Part shown: positions 18,865 to 29,133 of the stretch, piece by piece
Layout of the letters: each line of letters starts with the position of its first letter
Position numbering within the stretch: position 1 is the stretch's first letter
From: Paenibacillus graminis
GTDB lineage: Bacteria; Bacillota; Bacilli; Paenibacillales; Paenibacillaceae
Direction: 5' to 3'
Length of the DNA stretch: 64,000 nucleotides
NCBI RefSeq assembly: GCF_000758705.1
Contig: NZ_CP009287.1
Coordinates: 3,286,001-3,350,000, forward strand
Notes under the pieces: generated by a model
What the model was told of the DNA's origin: nothing
Databases searched by the model: none
Seen by the model: only the letters and a program-made list of their open reading frames with translations
Program-made: the position numbers and the translations under genes

Positions 18865-19827
18865 ATGAAAGATTTGAAATATTTGTTATCTGTATTAGTA
18901 GGCGCCATGAGCTATGGCATCCTATCCACAATCGTCGTCTTGGCATACGGAGAGGGCTATCAGCTCGGGGAAGTGGTCGGTACGCAGCTGTTGACCGGCT
19001 GCATTCTGGCTTGGCTGCTGGCCTTATATACCAAGATTAGGCAGACACGCAAACAACGCAGCCAAGGCATCACACCAGCTGCTGCCCGGCAGGCCTCGCC
19101 GGCTCTCACTTGGAAGCAGAGAATTCTGCTCATGCTTGCGGGAGCGCCAACGGTGGTAACAGGGCTGGTCTACTACCAGTCATTGCGGTACATTCCGGCT
19201 TCGCTGGCCATCATTCTGCTGTTCCAGTTCACTTGGATCAGCGTGCTGATTCAGGCAGTCAGCAAACGCCAGCGGCCAGACAAGGTGACACTGCTGACCT
19301 TGCTGCTGCTTTTTGGCGGGACCCTGCTCGCGGCAGGAATCATGGATAAGGGTGCGGCGCATTTCAATGTACTTGGGCTCGCGCTGGGCCTATTGTCTGC
19401 GGTCAGCTACTCCATGTTCATTATCTTTAGCGGCAAAGCCGTTCCCTCCGCGCATCCGGCGTACCGGAGCGCGTGGATGGTTACCGGCGGCCTGCTGCTG
19501 TTATGCATTCTCTTCCCGCCGTATTTCCTCTTTAATGGCCTTCTGTGGGGACAGCTGCTGCTGTTTGGATTCTTGCTGGGGTTGTTCGGAGCGTTTATTC
19601 CCCCGGTTTTGTTTGCGATCGGGGTCCCTCATATCGGTGGGGGCATGGCGGGCATTCTCGGTGCCGCTGAGCTGCCGGTCGCCGTACTGCTGTCCTCATT
19701 CGTACTGCATGAGCAGGTCAGCGGGCTGCAGTGGACCGGAGTTGTCCTGGTGCTGCTGGGTGTGATGCTGCCTGAGCTGTATAAGCTCCGGTGGCGGATG
19801 GCCGACACCGAAGCTTCTCAGGCGTAG
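18865..19827 (+). CDS. EamA/DMT-family transporter under purine riboswitch control
   Basis: This 320-residue membrane protein has ten hydrophobic segments in two EamA-type halves (ILSTIVVLAYGEGYQLGEVV; VVTGLVYYQSLRYIPASLAI in the first, YSMFIIFSG and GGGMAGILGAAELPVAVLL in the second). Drug/metabolite transporters of this type move small solutes. A long basic loop (KIRQTRKQRSQ) separates TM2 and TM3. The ATG follows GGAGG. The purine-class riboswitch upstream suggests a nucleobase or nucleoside substrate, which the protein sequence alone does not show. A 14-bp inverted repeat follows the gene. Confidence 0.88.
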   Translation: MKDLKYLLSVLVGAMSYGILSTIVVLAYGEGYQLGEVVGTQLLTGCILAWLLALYTKIRQTRKQRSQGITPAAARQASPALTWKQRILLMLAGAPTVVTGLVYYQSLRYIPASLAIILLFQFTWISVLIQAVSKRQRPDKVTLLTLLLLFGGTLLAAGIMDKGAAHFNVLGLALGLLSAVSYSMFIIFSGKAVPSAHPAYRSAWMVTGGLLLLCILFPPYFLFNGLLWGQLLLFGFLLGLFGAFIPPVLFAIGVPHIGGGMAGILGAAELPVAVLLSSFVLHEQVSGLQWTGVVLVLLGVMLPELYKLRWRMADTEASQA

Positions 19828-19858
19828 CCTTCCTCTAAGAAAATATTGCTCATTTGCA

Positions 19859-19904
19859 GCATAAACAGCGCGTACCGGATTAGTCTGGTGCGCGCTGTTT
19901 ATGC
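19859..19904 (+). terminator. Perfect inverted repeat after the EamA gene
   Basis: GCATAAACAGCGCG and its exact complement are separated by 18 bases. There is no T-run, so termination on the plus strand may be weak. Confidence 0.5.
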
Positions 19905-20001
19905 TTGAAAGAAAGTGCTATGCTGATTAAGTATGTTTCTATTAATACTAAACACAAACGGGTTAAAAACGTTTAATAGAACGTCTAAAGGAGGCATTTA
20001 G

Positions 20002-20473
20002 ATGTGGAATACCATCTTTGAATATGAGTTCGCCAGAATGCCAGGGGCAGACTCTGATGAAATCGCCAGCTTCATAGAAACCTGGAACCGCAGCTTAACA
20101 GAACAGGAAATGAAAGAAATCAGAGACAGGCAGCGTAATCCCTTCCACAAGAATTCACCTTTTTATAGATTTCCTAAGCTTTTCGAATGGCGGAGAGTTT
20201 CGGAATGGCGAGAGATATTTTCAATTTTTTAGCACCAGAACCCTGAGAGAAATGAATCTGGCGTATGAATTCGCTGAGTATATGCCCGGCAGTGTTTCCT
20301 TTGCCATGGATGGCAGCGGGAATCACTACATTTTTGATATGAGGAAACCCCAGGAAGGCGGAGAATATCCCATTCTTGTAGCGCATTCGGGCAATTTGGA
20401 TTATGAGGAGTGCACGCTTGCGGCTGATTCATTCAACCGGCTGTGTACGGAACGTGGAGAAATACAGCTATAG
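20002..20473 (+). pseudogene. SUKH (SMI1/KNR4) family gene with frameshifting deletion
   Basis: The first frame encodes WNTIFEYEFARMPGADSDEI to NPFHKNSPFYR. The second frame resumes from about 20168 as DFLSFSNGGEFRNGERYFQF and runs on to FNRLCTERGEIQL at 20473. Both parts belong to one SMI1/KNR4-like protein. The motif S-N-G-G-E-F is typical of the family, and the usual segment between the P-rich turn and that motif (roughly 15 residues) is missing. The gene start has a fine AAAGGAGG site, so the loss is probably recent. SUKH proteins commonly neutralise nuclease toxins; no toxin is nearby. Confidence 0.75.
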
Positions 20474-20552
20474 TATATAGGCAATTATTGGTATCCTGCA
20501 AAAGCTGATGTGCTGCTCGATGCTGCGCATAACCAATTCAGAGGCCTGATCG

Positions 20553-20580
20553 TTAAAAACACCGGAGCTTGGCTCCGGTG
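20553..20580 (-). terminator. Terminator of the crystallin-like gene
   Basis: The 9-bp stem CACCGGAGC/GCTCCGGTG with a T-rich run on the minus strand lies 33 bases beyond the stop codon. Confidence 0.8.
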
Positions 20581-20612
20581 CCTTTGGTATGATGCCGTAT
20601 CCGTTAAAAAGC

Positions 20613-20984
20613 TCAGATCAGGCGATACCCGGCTGGCAGGTTTCCAGTGTCGCGGATGTTGCGGATTTGGCTGAGCGTCAGTCGCTGATTGGTTGAAAGG
20701 ATCGATTCGACATCGTTGCCGTTGATATAATCATCCAGATCCCGAATATTGCGGCTGCCGCGCAGAACCCGGAAGTTGCCCCGGAAGCGTGTACGGGTGA
20801 ATAGGACCAGTGTAGCATTGCTGCTGGTAGAGAAAAAACGCAGGCTTTCAAAGCCGTCCAGAATGGAATCAGTGTTGCGGATGCCCAGATTGCCTGTGTA
20901 GATTCTGCTCCGGCCCAGGAAATTTTCCTCACTATATACAGTCAGGCGGGGATAGGTCTGAGAGATTTGAGCTTCTTTTTTCAT
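20613..20984 (-). CDS. Beta/gamma-crystallin-like small protein
   Basis: This 123-residue protein has two Greek-key style units: LTVYSEENFLGRSRIYTGN with NTDSILDGFESLRFFS, then LVLFTRTRFRGNFRVLRG with IRDLDDYINGNDVESIL. Both show the Y/F-x-x-x-x-F-x-G motif of the beta/gamma-crystallin fold, which in bacteria often binds calcium. It has no signal peptide. The start ATG has AGGAGG seven bases upstream. The function is unknown; a stress or spore role is speculation. Confidence 0.7.
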   Translation of the reverse strand: MKKEAQISQTYPRLTVYSEENFLGRSRIYTGNLGIRNTDSILDGFESLRFFSTSSNATLVLFTRTRFRGNFRVLRGSRNIRDLDDYINGNDVESILSTNQRLTLSQIRNIRDTGNLPAGYRLI

Positions 20985-21103
20985 AGGTTATTCCTCCTTT
21001 TGATAGTATTATATGTATGTGGTGATGAAAGTTTTGGATTTCGGTCTACTAGAAAGCCTATTATTGCGAATGTGTTGGCTGCGGCGAAAAAGGGGAAAGG
21101 GAT

Positions 21104-21883
21104 ATGAATGGAGAACTTCATCAGCTGTTATTGATTACAGCATTGGGCAATGGAAATCTGATTAGTGGAGCGGATGCATCCAATAGTGAACTGGAGCGTA
21201 CGGGTTTTTTAGATGTATGCTTCATTCCGGAAGGAGGGGGGCAGAGCTGGAACTGGGCGGAGTGGCTTGCAGAGCTGAAAACCAATGGCTGCCAGCGTCT
21301 GATGTTAAACGGTACGGCTTCAGCAGCTGGTTGGGAGAGCAGTGGATTTAGCGGCAGTGTAGCACCGGGTGGAGTCACCTCACTGGGAGCCTGCGGGGAG
21401 TCCCTGTGGAAGGCTGAATGGCGTGTGGATCAGTATCGCTCGCGTACGAAATGGAAAGTTACCTATACCGAACAGAAGATTATTGGCGGACAAAAGGGTT
21501 CCCGCGAGTTCCTTCCTTTGGCTGATTTATCAGCGCATTTGGAAGAAGTGCTGTGTGCGATTTGGGATTTAGCCGATGGGATTGGGGAGAGCTTTTGGAC
21601 GAACAATTTTTTTAAGCCTGCCAGGGACATTCTGAATGAACAAGCTCCCGCGGCTCAAATGCCGTTCCATTTACCGGCAGTCTACAAGGATCAGGCGCGC
21701 ACTCTGCTGAACGCAGTCTACAAAGCATGGGTATTCGGAGGCATGGGCTCCTGGAATGACAGTCCGCCGTACTCCGCCTATGTGCATGGACGGGAGCAGG
21801 AATTTAACATACTTTCCGCCCGATTGTATGAAACACTGGTACAATGCGCCCGGGGTTCGGTAAACTCCGTGGTGCTGCTATGA
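21104..21883 (+). CDS. Unknown 259-residue cytoplasmic protein
   Basis: The ATG follows AAAAGGGGAAAGG. There is no signal peptide, no membrane segment and no motif I can tie to a family. The sequence alternates short strands (FLDVCFIPEGGG) and amphipathic helices. The C-terminal part is aromatic-rich (WVFGGMGSWNDSPPYSAYVHG). It stands alone between the crystallin-like gene (divergent) and a 290-base gap. Its placement among orphan immunity-type genes is the only functional hint. Confidence 0.6.
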   Translation: MNGELHQLLLITALGNGNLISGADASNSELERTGFLDVCFIPEGGGQSWNWAEWLAELKTNGCQRLMLNGTASAAGWESSGFSGSVAPGGVTSLGACGESLWKAEWRVDQYRSRTKWKVTYTEQKIIGGQKGSREFLPLADLSAHLEEVLCAIWDLADGIGESFWTNNFFKPARDILNEQAPAAQMPFHLPAVYKDQARTLLNAVYKAWVFGGMGSWNDSPPYSAYVHGREQEFNILSARLYETLVQCARGSVNSVVLL

Positions 21884-22176
21884 GTTCATGAACGGAGTAG
21901 CAGGAAAAATAGTCTAAAAGTAATGCTTAATAGATTTCCGGGATGTATAGAACATATTTCATGGACTTAATGACCTGATTTGCAGCTGAATCATTCCTGG
22001 TTGAAGACTAAATGAGTCTGGAAAAGAAGCCGAATGTGCCAAAAGTCGTATGTTCAACGTTATTTATATAATTAAGCAATATTCATAAGATTCAATTTTC
22101 CCATTAGTTGATCCGATAAGTATATAAAATCCGCCAGAATCTGGATCAGTTTTAATGGAAGGAGAAATACAAAGCA
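21884..22176. other. AT-rich intergenic region before the LuxR regulator
   Basis: I see no gene, hairpin with T-run or known RNA. A good ribosome site (GGAAGGAG) lies at the right edge for the downstream gene. Confidence 0.4.
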
Positions 22177-22911
22177 ATGATTACAACCATCGATACATCT
22201 AGCCGACTTGATAAAGAAGTCTACTTGTTATCGAATATGCAGCAATCTAACCGAAAAAACGCTCCGAATCAACTTTTAATTGAAGTTTTTCAGGACTGTA
22301 TATTCAATATTAAGGATCATCTTTCAGGTACATTTTTATTTCTTCTTACCGATGAGGAGGGCGTTCTTCTTGCGATGGATTATAGCCGTAATCTGGAAGC
22401 CATTGTAAGCCGGTCCCCAATTCGTTTGGGAATGTATTTTTCAGAAAATAGTTGTGGTGTTAATGCGATATCAGAGGCCATTGCGAAGGGCTGTCCCGTA
22501 TATTTACCGCCTGAAGACCACGAAAGCCCTTTTTTTCACAATTGGCATTGTTTTTCGGTTCCGTTAAATGTCGGGAATGCAACGTTAGGATACCTTGATG
22601 TTTCAACGATTAATGCGGATATGAAAAGCGAACTGATAGCGATCGCCAAGCTGATTCCGGCAGATATGATGATCAGCTACCAGGTCCAACTCGCTAACCA
22701 GGCTGCCGGACAGCTTCCCAAGCCGCTGAGTGAGCGGCAATTAAAAGTTCTTGAACTGATTTCTCAAGGACTGACAGGAAAAGCGATTGCCTCCAAATTA
22801 AAAATAAAAGAGTGCACAGTGAACCACCATAAAAAAATCATTTTTGAAAAATTAGGGGTTCAATCCAGCTCGGAAGCCGTTTCAGTCGCAACCCGCATGT
22901 TTATATTGTAG
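22177..22911 (+). CDS. GAF-domain LuxR-type transcriptional regulator
   Basis: The protein has 244 residues. The first 165 residues form a GAF-like sensory domain (FLLTDEEGVLLAMDY, GMYFSENSCGVNAISEAIAK, FSVPLNVGNATLGYLDVS), close to the N-terminal domain of AcoR/DhaR-type activators. The C-terminal 60 residues are a LuxR helix-turn-helix (LSERQLKVLELISQGLTGKA, KECTVNHHKKIIFEKLGVQS). There is no receiver domain, so it is a one-component regulator. The target is unknown; the lipoprotein gene 90 bases downstream is the nearest candidate. Confidence 0.85.
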   Translation: MITTIDTSSRLDKEVYLLSNMQQSNRKNAPNQLLIEVFQDCIFNIKDHLSGTFLFLLTDEEGVLLAMDYSRNLEAIVSRSPIRLGMYFSENSCGVNAISEAIAKGCPVYLPPEDHESPFFHNWHCFSVPLNVGNATLGYLDVSTINADMKSELIAIAKLIPADMMISYQVQLANQAAGQLPKPLSERQLKVLELISQGLTGKAIASKLKIKECTVNHHKKIIFEKLGVQSSSEAVSVATRMFIL

Positions 22912-23001
22912 CTTCCCTATAGTTTTATATAGGTGGAAATGATAACATTACATGTTAAACTTTTCTGGTGTCCACAAAGAGAGAATCATCAGGAGGGTAT
23001 T

Positions 23002-23643
23002 ATGAAGAAGAAAATTGGTTTATTATCAATGGCCATGCTGTTAATGTTGGTGTTGGTTACAGCATGCGGAGGGAAAGACAAAGAAGTCAGCTTGGGTGTG
23101 ACTGAAAGTGGTTCTTATACGAATGACTATTTCGGTTTGTCCCTTAAGTTCCCCAAAGAATGGGGGTATCAGAACGCCGACCAAATGATGAAGCTTATGG
23201 AGGCAGGACAGGAAGTGGTTGCCGGAGACAATAAAGCCAAGAGTAAAATGCTTGATCTGGCGAAGACCAAAACCCTTAACCTGCTGATGGCTTCGGAATT
23301 TCCATTAGATTCAGGTAAAACCAGTCCTTCCGTGATCGCTGTTGCCGAGAAGGTAAGCATGCTCCAAGGCATTAAGAACGGAAAGGACTATCTGGAATCC
23401 TCGAAAAAGCTGATGGTAGACAGCAAGCTTCCGTATAAATTCGAAGATATCAAGACAGTTAAAGTCGGTGGTAAAGATATGGACCTGATGAAAGCTTCGA
23501 TCGATGCTGGAGCCGGAGTAGTCAACCAAGAATATTACAGCACGATTATTGACGGATATGCGTTCAACCTTATTCTTACTTATATTGATGAGAAGTCGAA
23601 GGCTGAAACCGATAAGATTGTGGAGTCTGTATCGTTCAAATAA
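23002..23643 (+). CDS. Lipoprotein with PsbP/DUF-like domain
   Basis: This 213-residue protein has a lipobox (LVLVTACGG; lipidated Cys near residue 16). The mature part begins YTNDYFGLSLKFPKEWGYQN and ends YAFNLILTYIDEKSKAETDK. This pattern of a small beta-sheet domain handling a folded polypeptide is seen in many Firmicute lipoproteins. The frame is open back to 22933, but AGGAGG sits 8 bases before ATG 23002, which starts a typical lipoprotein signal. A strong terminator follows. The function is not known. Confidence 0.8.
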   Translation: MKKKIGLLSMAMLLMLVLVTACGGKDKEVSLGVTESGSYTNDYFGLSLKFPKEWGYQNADQMMKLMEAGQEVVAGDNKAKSKMLDLAKTKTLNLLMASEFPLDSGKTSPSVIAVAEKVSMLQGIKNGKDYLESSKKLMVDSKLPYKFEDIKTVKVGGKDMDLMKASIDAGAGVVNQEYYSTIIDGYAFNLILTYIDEKSKAETDKIVESVSFK

Positions 23644-23648
23644 GAACT

Positions 23649-23690
23649 GAAAAAAAGGAGTATTCCCATTGAGGAATGCTCCTTTTTTTT
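23649..23690 (+). terminator. Bidirectional terminator
   Basis: A stem of about 15 bp (AAGGAGTATTCC/GGAATGCTCCTT) is flanked by A7 and T8 between convergent genes. Confidence 0.9.
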
Positions 23691-23698
23691 GCTGATGT

Positions 23699-24076
23699 TC
23701 AACGAACCAGTATCTTTCCTTCCCCGGCTAGCCTGCGCAGTACACTTGGAAGACGATCACGGTCCTCTTCAGGAATATCCATTTGAATTCCGTAATGAAA
23801 AGTGGCATCCTGCTCTCTGTTCCATTTCAACGTTCCTTCTATGTACATAGACTCTGCGGAAAGGACCATCTCCATGCCAACACGTACCAGGTTAATTTCA
23901 GGATTAACATTCAGAGGAAACGCCAAATGGCATCCCGAACGGCTAATGTCATACAGTACGGCATTGACGGGTTTAGGAGGAACCGGAATTCCGTTAATAG
24001 TAAGGATATGAAGATCAACGGGGGCAGGTTCTTTAAGGGTATAGCGAAAAGGTTCGGTTCTGCGGTTATTGTTCAT
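23699..24076 (-). CDS. PilZ-domain protein, copy 1
   Basis: This 125-residue stand-alone PilZ protein contains NNNRRTEPFRY near the start and DISRSGCHLAF at about residues 44-54. These give the arginine segment and the D/N-x-S-x-x-G motif that bind cyclic di-GMP. The start at 24076 is used because AGGAG lies just upstream; the in-frame ATG at 24088 overlaps that site. A paralogue with the same EPFRY start and DLSRSGC motif lies at 44481. The role is probably a c-di-GMP effector for motility or matrix control; the partner is unknown. Confidence 0.85.
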   Translation of the reverse strand: MNNNRRTEPFRYTLKEPAPVDLHILTINGIPVPPKPVNAVLYDISRSGCHLAFPLNVNPEINLVRVGMEMVLSAESMYIEGTLKWNREQDATFHYGIQMDIPEEDRDRLPSVLRRLAGEGKILVR

Positions 24077-24205
24077 ATGCTCCTCCATACTTTTCCATGT
24101 GTATTCTAAATTTATCGACAGAAAAGAGTGATTAATGAAGAGCTGAAAAAGCCTGGAACAATGATGTTCCAGACCTTTTTAATCCAAATGAATTACTCTT
24201 GTAAA

Positions 24206-24220
24206 TGAGAACAATTATCA
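24206..24220. promoter_or_regulatory. Fur box before the AraC-lipoprotein fusion
   Basis: TGAGAACAATTATCA differs from the 7-1-7 Fur consensus TGATAATNATTATCA at two positions. It lies 40 bases before the start, so iron should repress the gene. Confidence 0.7.
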
Positions 24221-24259
24221 ATTATACTTTGAGTAATAACTGATAAACGGAGTGCTGAG

Positions 24260-26245
24260 ATGAATTTGAACGATCATATAAAGCTATGGAATCATGCATC
24301 GATTAAAGTGCTGGATATCCGCAGCAATAGACTGGAGCCGGGAACAGAATTTCGGCGCTACCCGCTGCCGGCCAGCGCTTTTGTATATGCATATCAGGGA
24401 CATGCCTGTGTGCAGATGGATGATAATCGGCTCACGTTGAGAAGGAACCGGATTATGCATGGAGGCCGTGGTGCCGTTCTTCATATTAAGGCAGAGGAAT
24501 CATTTGAATATTTTCTTGTTTTGTACAAGGCGGTTCTGCTGCTGCCCCCGTCCAGCAAGCTGCTGCTGCAGCTTGAACAGGATGATCCGTTTAAGTGCCA
24601 ATATAGCTTCGATCCGCTCTATCCTTTGCCGCTGCTGAGCAGGCTGGAGCAAATGTATGAGGACTGGATGACATTTGATCCGCTGCATTCTTTGCATGCA
24701 AGGACGCTGTTTCTTCAATTCATTCATGAGCTGTTATGGCAGATGCAGCGTCAAGGAATTGCACCGGTCCAGCCTGATTTGCTGGCCCAGGTGCTTCGTT
24801 ACATGCAGGAGCACTATATGGAACCGGTTGCGCTGGAATCTTTGGCTGAGCTGTTTGACTGCAGTATCAGTTATTTAAGCAAGCTGTTCAAGAGCCGGAT
24901 AAATGAAAGTCCGATTAAGGTATTAACGCAAATTCGTATGGAGGCTGCCGCGAATTATTTACGGCACAGTAATTTTTCCCTGCAGGAGCTGGCTGAGCGG
25001 GTAGGGTATACTGATGCACATACCTTCAGCCGGAATTTTAAAAAGCATTACGGTCTGCCTCCGGCACAATTTAAGTTGCAGTTTAGGGGAGAAGGGCCTG
25101 TACCAAAATTGCCTGTTTTTCATCCGAAATCTGCCCTTGCCGCGGATAATTCCCAGTGCTATAGTATCAAAAGTAATGAGAATTATTATCATTTACGCAA
25201 AAGAGGGGGATTACCAGTGAGAAGTGGAACGAAGCCGGCGTCGATTGCCACTGCGGTGTTAATGTTATGTTTTACATTGTTGATCAGTGCTTGCTCCAAT
25301 ACGCCGAATCCGGCAAACCGTGTTGCAGATGGCAATAACACACAAGCAGTGAGTACAATCAATCCGGAAGCAGGCGCAGCTAAAGAAAGCTCCAACACAG
25401 GGAATGCGCATGCAGCCACCAAAGCCTATGTGGACAGTAAGGGAGAGGTAACGATTCCGATGAATCCAAAGCGGATTATTGATCTGACAGGAAGTGCGAT
25501 TGGTAATTTGCTTGTGCTGGATGTCAAACCGATTGCTGCAGCCGATGATTCATTAAAAAATCCGTTCCATGAAGGACGCCTGGATAATATCATCAATATT
25601 GGCACAGAGCCGAATGCTGAAGCCATTCTGGAGCTGGACCCGGATCTGATCATTGCTTTTGACTATATCGAAGAGTCTCAATATGAGCAGCTGGCGCAAA
25701 TCGCTCCAGTGGTCAGACTTAAGTATGGGGCGGGCAATCCGCAGGATTTATTATTGGAATTTGGAAAAATCACTGGCAAGGAAGAGGCAGCACAGCGGTG
25801 GATTGAAGAGTGGAATGCCCAAATTGCCGAGGTTAAGCCCCAAATCACCAAGGTGGTCGGCGATAAAACCGTATCGATTCTGCAGCCTTATGCAAAAGGC
25901 ATCTATGCCTGGGGAGACAAGGGCGGAAGAGGCGGAGAGATTCTCTATGGGGATCTTGGGCTTAAGGCCCCAGATATTATCCAGAAGACACTGATTGACG
26001 GCGAGGGATTCGGCGGGAATTTATCGCTTGAATTGCTGCCTGAGTATGCAGGAGATTACATCTTCACAAGCAACTGGGGATGGGATGACGGGGATGCAAA
26101 TGTCGTCTATGGAAGCAGCATATGGAAATCGCTCCCGGCGGTAAAAAATAATCAGGTCTACTTCATTGATGAGAAGGGTTCCTATTATAATGATCCGATT
26201 TCATTGGAGGCCCAGCTCAAGTTCATAATAGAGAGTTTTCTATAG
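24260..26245 (+). CDS. AraC regulator fused in frame to a siderophore-binding lipoprotein
   Basis: One 661-codon frame carries two proteins. Residues 1-170 form an AraC sensor (cupin-like) domain. Residues 178-280 form an AraC helix-turn-helix (VALESLAELFDCSISYLSKL, LQELAERVGYTDAHTFSRNF). A linker follows, then at residue 320 a complete lipoprotein signal (MRSGTKPASIATAVLM; lipobox LLISAC) and an iron-siderophore binding domain (about residues 375-661; GEVTIPMNPKRIIDLTGSAI, ILELDPDLIIAFD). Internal GTG 25217 has AGAGGGGGA upstream and a Fur box at 25177. The second half is therefore probably also translated alone as a lipoprotein. No permease or ATPase is adjacent. Confidence 0.85.
   Translation: MNLNDHIKLWNHASIKVLDIRSNRLEPGTEFRRYPLPASAFVYAYQGHACVQMDDNRLTLRRNRIMHGGRGAVLHIKAEESFEYFLVLYKAVLLLPPSSKLLLQLEQDDPFKCQYSFDPLYPLPLLSRLEQMYEDWMTFDPLHSLHARTLFLQFIHELLWQMQRQGIAPVQPDLLAQVLRYMQEHYMEPVALESLAELFDCSISYLSKLFKSRINESPIKVLTQIRMEAAANYLRHSNFSLQELAERVGYTDAHTFSRNFKKHYGLPPAQFKLQFRGEGPVPKLPVFHPKSALAADNSQCYSIKSNENYYHLRKRGGLPVRSGTKPASIATAVLMLCFTLLISACSNTPNPANRVADGNNTQAVSTINPEAGAAKESSNTGNAHAATKAYVDSKGEVTIPMNPKRIIDLTGSAIGNLLVLDVKPIAAADDSLKNPFHEGRLDNIINIGTEPNAEAILELDPDLIIAFDYIEESQYEQLAQIAPVVRLKYGAGNPQDLLLEFGKITGKEEAAQRWIEEWNAQIAEVKPQITKVVGDKTVSILQPYAKGIYAWGDKGGRGGEILYGDLGLKAPDIIQKTLIDGEGFGGNLSLELLPEYAGDYIFTSNWGWDDGDANVVYGSSIWKSLPAVKNNQVYFIDEKGSYYNDPISLEAQLKFIIESFL
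25177..25191. promoter_or_regulatory. Fur box inside the fused reading frame
   Basis: TGAGAATTATTATCA matches the 7-1-7 Fur consensus at all but one position. It lies between the AraC part and the internal GTG start of the lipoprotein, which marks this coding stretch as a former or still active intergenic promoter. Confidence 0.75.
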
Positions 26246-26251
26246 ATATCC

Positions 26252-26297
26252 GGCCTCCAAAACTACTGTAAAAGTGGTGCTGGGGGCTTTTTTGATA
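26252..26297 (+). terminator. Weak terminator after the fusion gene
   Basis: GCCTCC pairs with GGGGGC across a 27-base loop and is followed by T6. Confidence 0.5.
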
Positions 26298-26450
26298 TTG
26301 ACATAATGAAGACATAAAAAAACGCCTACATTGTGGCGAAAGTGTGAAACTTATAATTTTATAGCTATTATTATACCATAAAATAACAAAAAAATCAAGT
26401 ATTGTTTCCCGGGCAGGCTGGATGGTACAACAGAAAGGAGGTGAAGAATA

Positions 26451-27365
26451 GTGAAAAAAGAAAGTTTAACTGCACTCGTCAGCGCATTCTCCAGAGCGTA
26501 TCACGCGGAGCATAATCTGATCAAAGTTTTTGATGATTCACTTGCCAGACAACTGTTAACCGATGAGGAATACGAGAGTATTGCCAGCAACATGTCACAG
26601 GGGATTGCGTTCTTCCAGCCGGGATTTGAGGGCACACAGGAGCAGGCGCTGCGCAGAGTCGTTGACCACCAGCTGTCTCCGTCACCACTTGGCAGGGCTG
26701 CATTTGCCGAACAGGCCCTTGAGGTGGCCGCTTTGCACGGTGCAAGCCAGTATCTGATATTTGCCGCAGGGTATGATACCTTCGCTTACCGGCAGCCGGA
26801 GTGGGCTTCGAAGCTGCAAATTTTTGAGCTGGATCATCCTGCCACAGCTGAGGACAAACGCAGACGCGTATCGGCTCTGAACTGCAATAAGCCGTCCAAT
26901 CTGCACTATGTTTCAGTAGACTTCAGTGAACCGGACTGGACGAGCCGGATGCTGGACTGCCATGCCTTTGACCCAAGTGTAATCAGCTTCAGCAGCTTGC
27001 TGGGCATCACCTACTATTTGCCCAAGGATGTGTTTAAGGAATTCTTGTCAGCCGTAACGAAGCTGCTCCCAAGCGGCAGCAGTATTGTCTTTGATTATCC
27101 CGATGAGCATACATTCACTGCGCATGCAGGGGAACGCACGCAGAAGCAGGTGATGATGGCCGCACGGGCAGGTGAGCCGATGCAGGCCAGCTATTCCTAT
27201 GAGGAGCTGGAACACATGCTGGAAGACGTCAACTTGTTGATCTATCAGCATTTGACACCAGCGGAAATTACCGGCCAGCTGTTTCAAGCCTACAATGATA
27301 GCCAACCTGCCCACCCAATCACGGCATTCGATAATGTGAATTATTGCCTGGCGGTTAAACGGTAG
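26451..27365 (+). CDS. LCMT-family SAM-dependent methyltransferase
   Basis: The protein has 304 residues. The segments LIFAAGYDTFAYRQPEW, IFELDHPATAEDKRRR and FDPSVISFSSLLGITYYLPK are the SAM-binding and family signatures of the leucine-carboxyl-methyltransferase-like class. Bacterial members methylate O-groups in secondary metabolites. The start is GTG with AAAGGAGGTGAAG upstream. No biosynthetic neighbours are present, so the substrate is unknown. A tandem pair of terminators follows. Confidence 0.88.
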   Translation: MKKESLTALVSAFSRAYHAEHNLIKVFDDSLARQLLTDEEYESIASNMSQGIAFFQPGFEGTQEQALRRVVDHQLSPSPLGRAAFAEQALEVAALHGASQYLIFAAGYDTFAYRQPEWASKLQIFELDHPATAEDKRRRVSALNCNKPSNLHYVSVDFSEPDWTSRMLDCHAFDPSVISFSSLLGITYYLPKDVFKEFLSAVTKLLPSGSSIVFDYPDEHTFTAHAGERTQKQVMMAARAGEPMQASYSYEELEHMLEDVNLLIYQHLTPAEITGQLFQAYNDSQPAHPITAFDNVNYCLAVKR

Positions 27366-27407
27366 ATTTACACAGGCGAAACGGCATTCCGCTTTTGTTC
27401 CGTTCCT

Positions 27408-27440
27408 GGGCGGAATAAACCCGTTTCCGCCCGTTTTTTA
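27408..27440 (+). terminator. Terminator after the methyltransferase
   Basis: The stem GGGCGGAA/TTTCCGCCC is followed by GTTTTTTA. Confidence 0.85.
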
Positions 27441-27457
27441 TACTGCACAACAAGAAA

Positions 27458-27485
27458 GCCTGCGTTGAGACGCGGGCCTTTTTAC
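27458..27485 (+). terminator. Second hairpin terminator in tandem
   Basis: GCCTGCGT and ACGCGGGC pair around TGAG, followed by CTTTTT. Confidence 0.75.
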
Positions 27486-27607
27486 ATTTAATCATCACCT
27501 TGGGCAGCAGCGCAAGTTAGAGTCTTCCTCATGAGACTCCAGACTCTTTCTTTACATCGGGTGTGAGTTTTATAGAATTATTTAATTGCCCGTTAAAAAA
27601 TAATTGA

Positions 27608-27635
27608 TTGGCAAAATCATGTAAGGTTCTATAAT
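27608..27635 (+). promoter_or_regulatory. Sigma-A promoter of gdhA
   Basis: TTGGCA (27608-27613), a 16-base spacer and TATAAT (27630-27635) lie about 90 bases before the GTG start. Confidence 0.65.
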
Positions 27636-27722
27636 ATTTTCTTTAAAATTCTTATTAAATTTTTCTGAATATTTGTGAATAATATGATTAGCATATCAAA
27701 ACTTAGTTAAAGGAAGTGTTAA

Positions 27723-29099
<1,377 letters not shown>

Positions 29100-29133
29100 T
29101 CCTTGACGGGTACATAGCCATTAACAAAATTAT

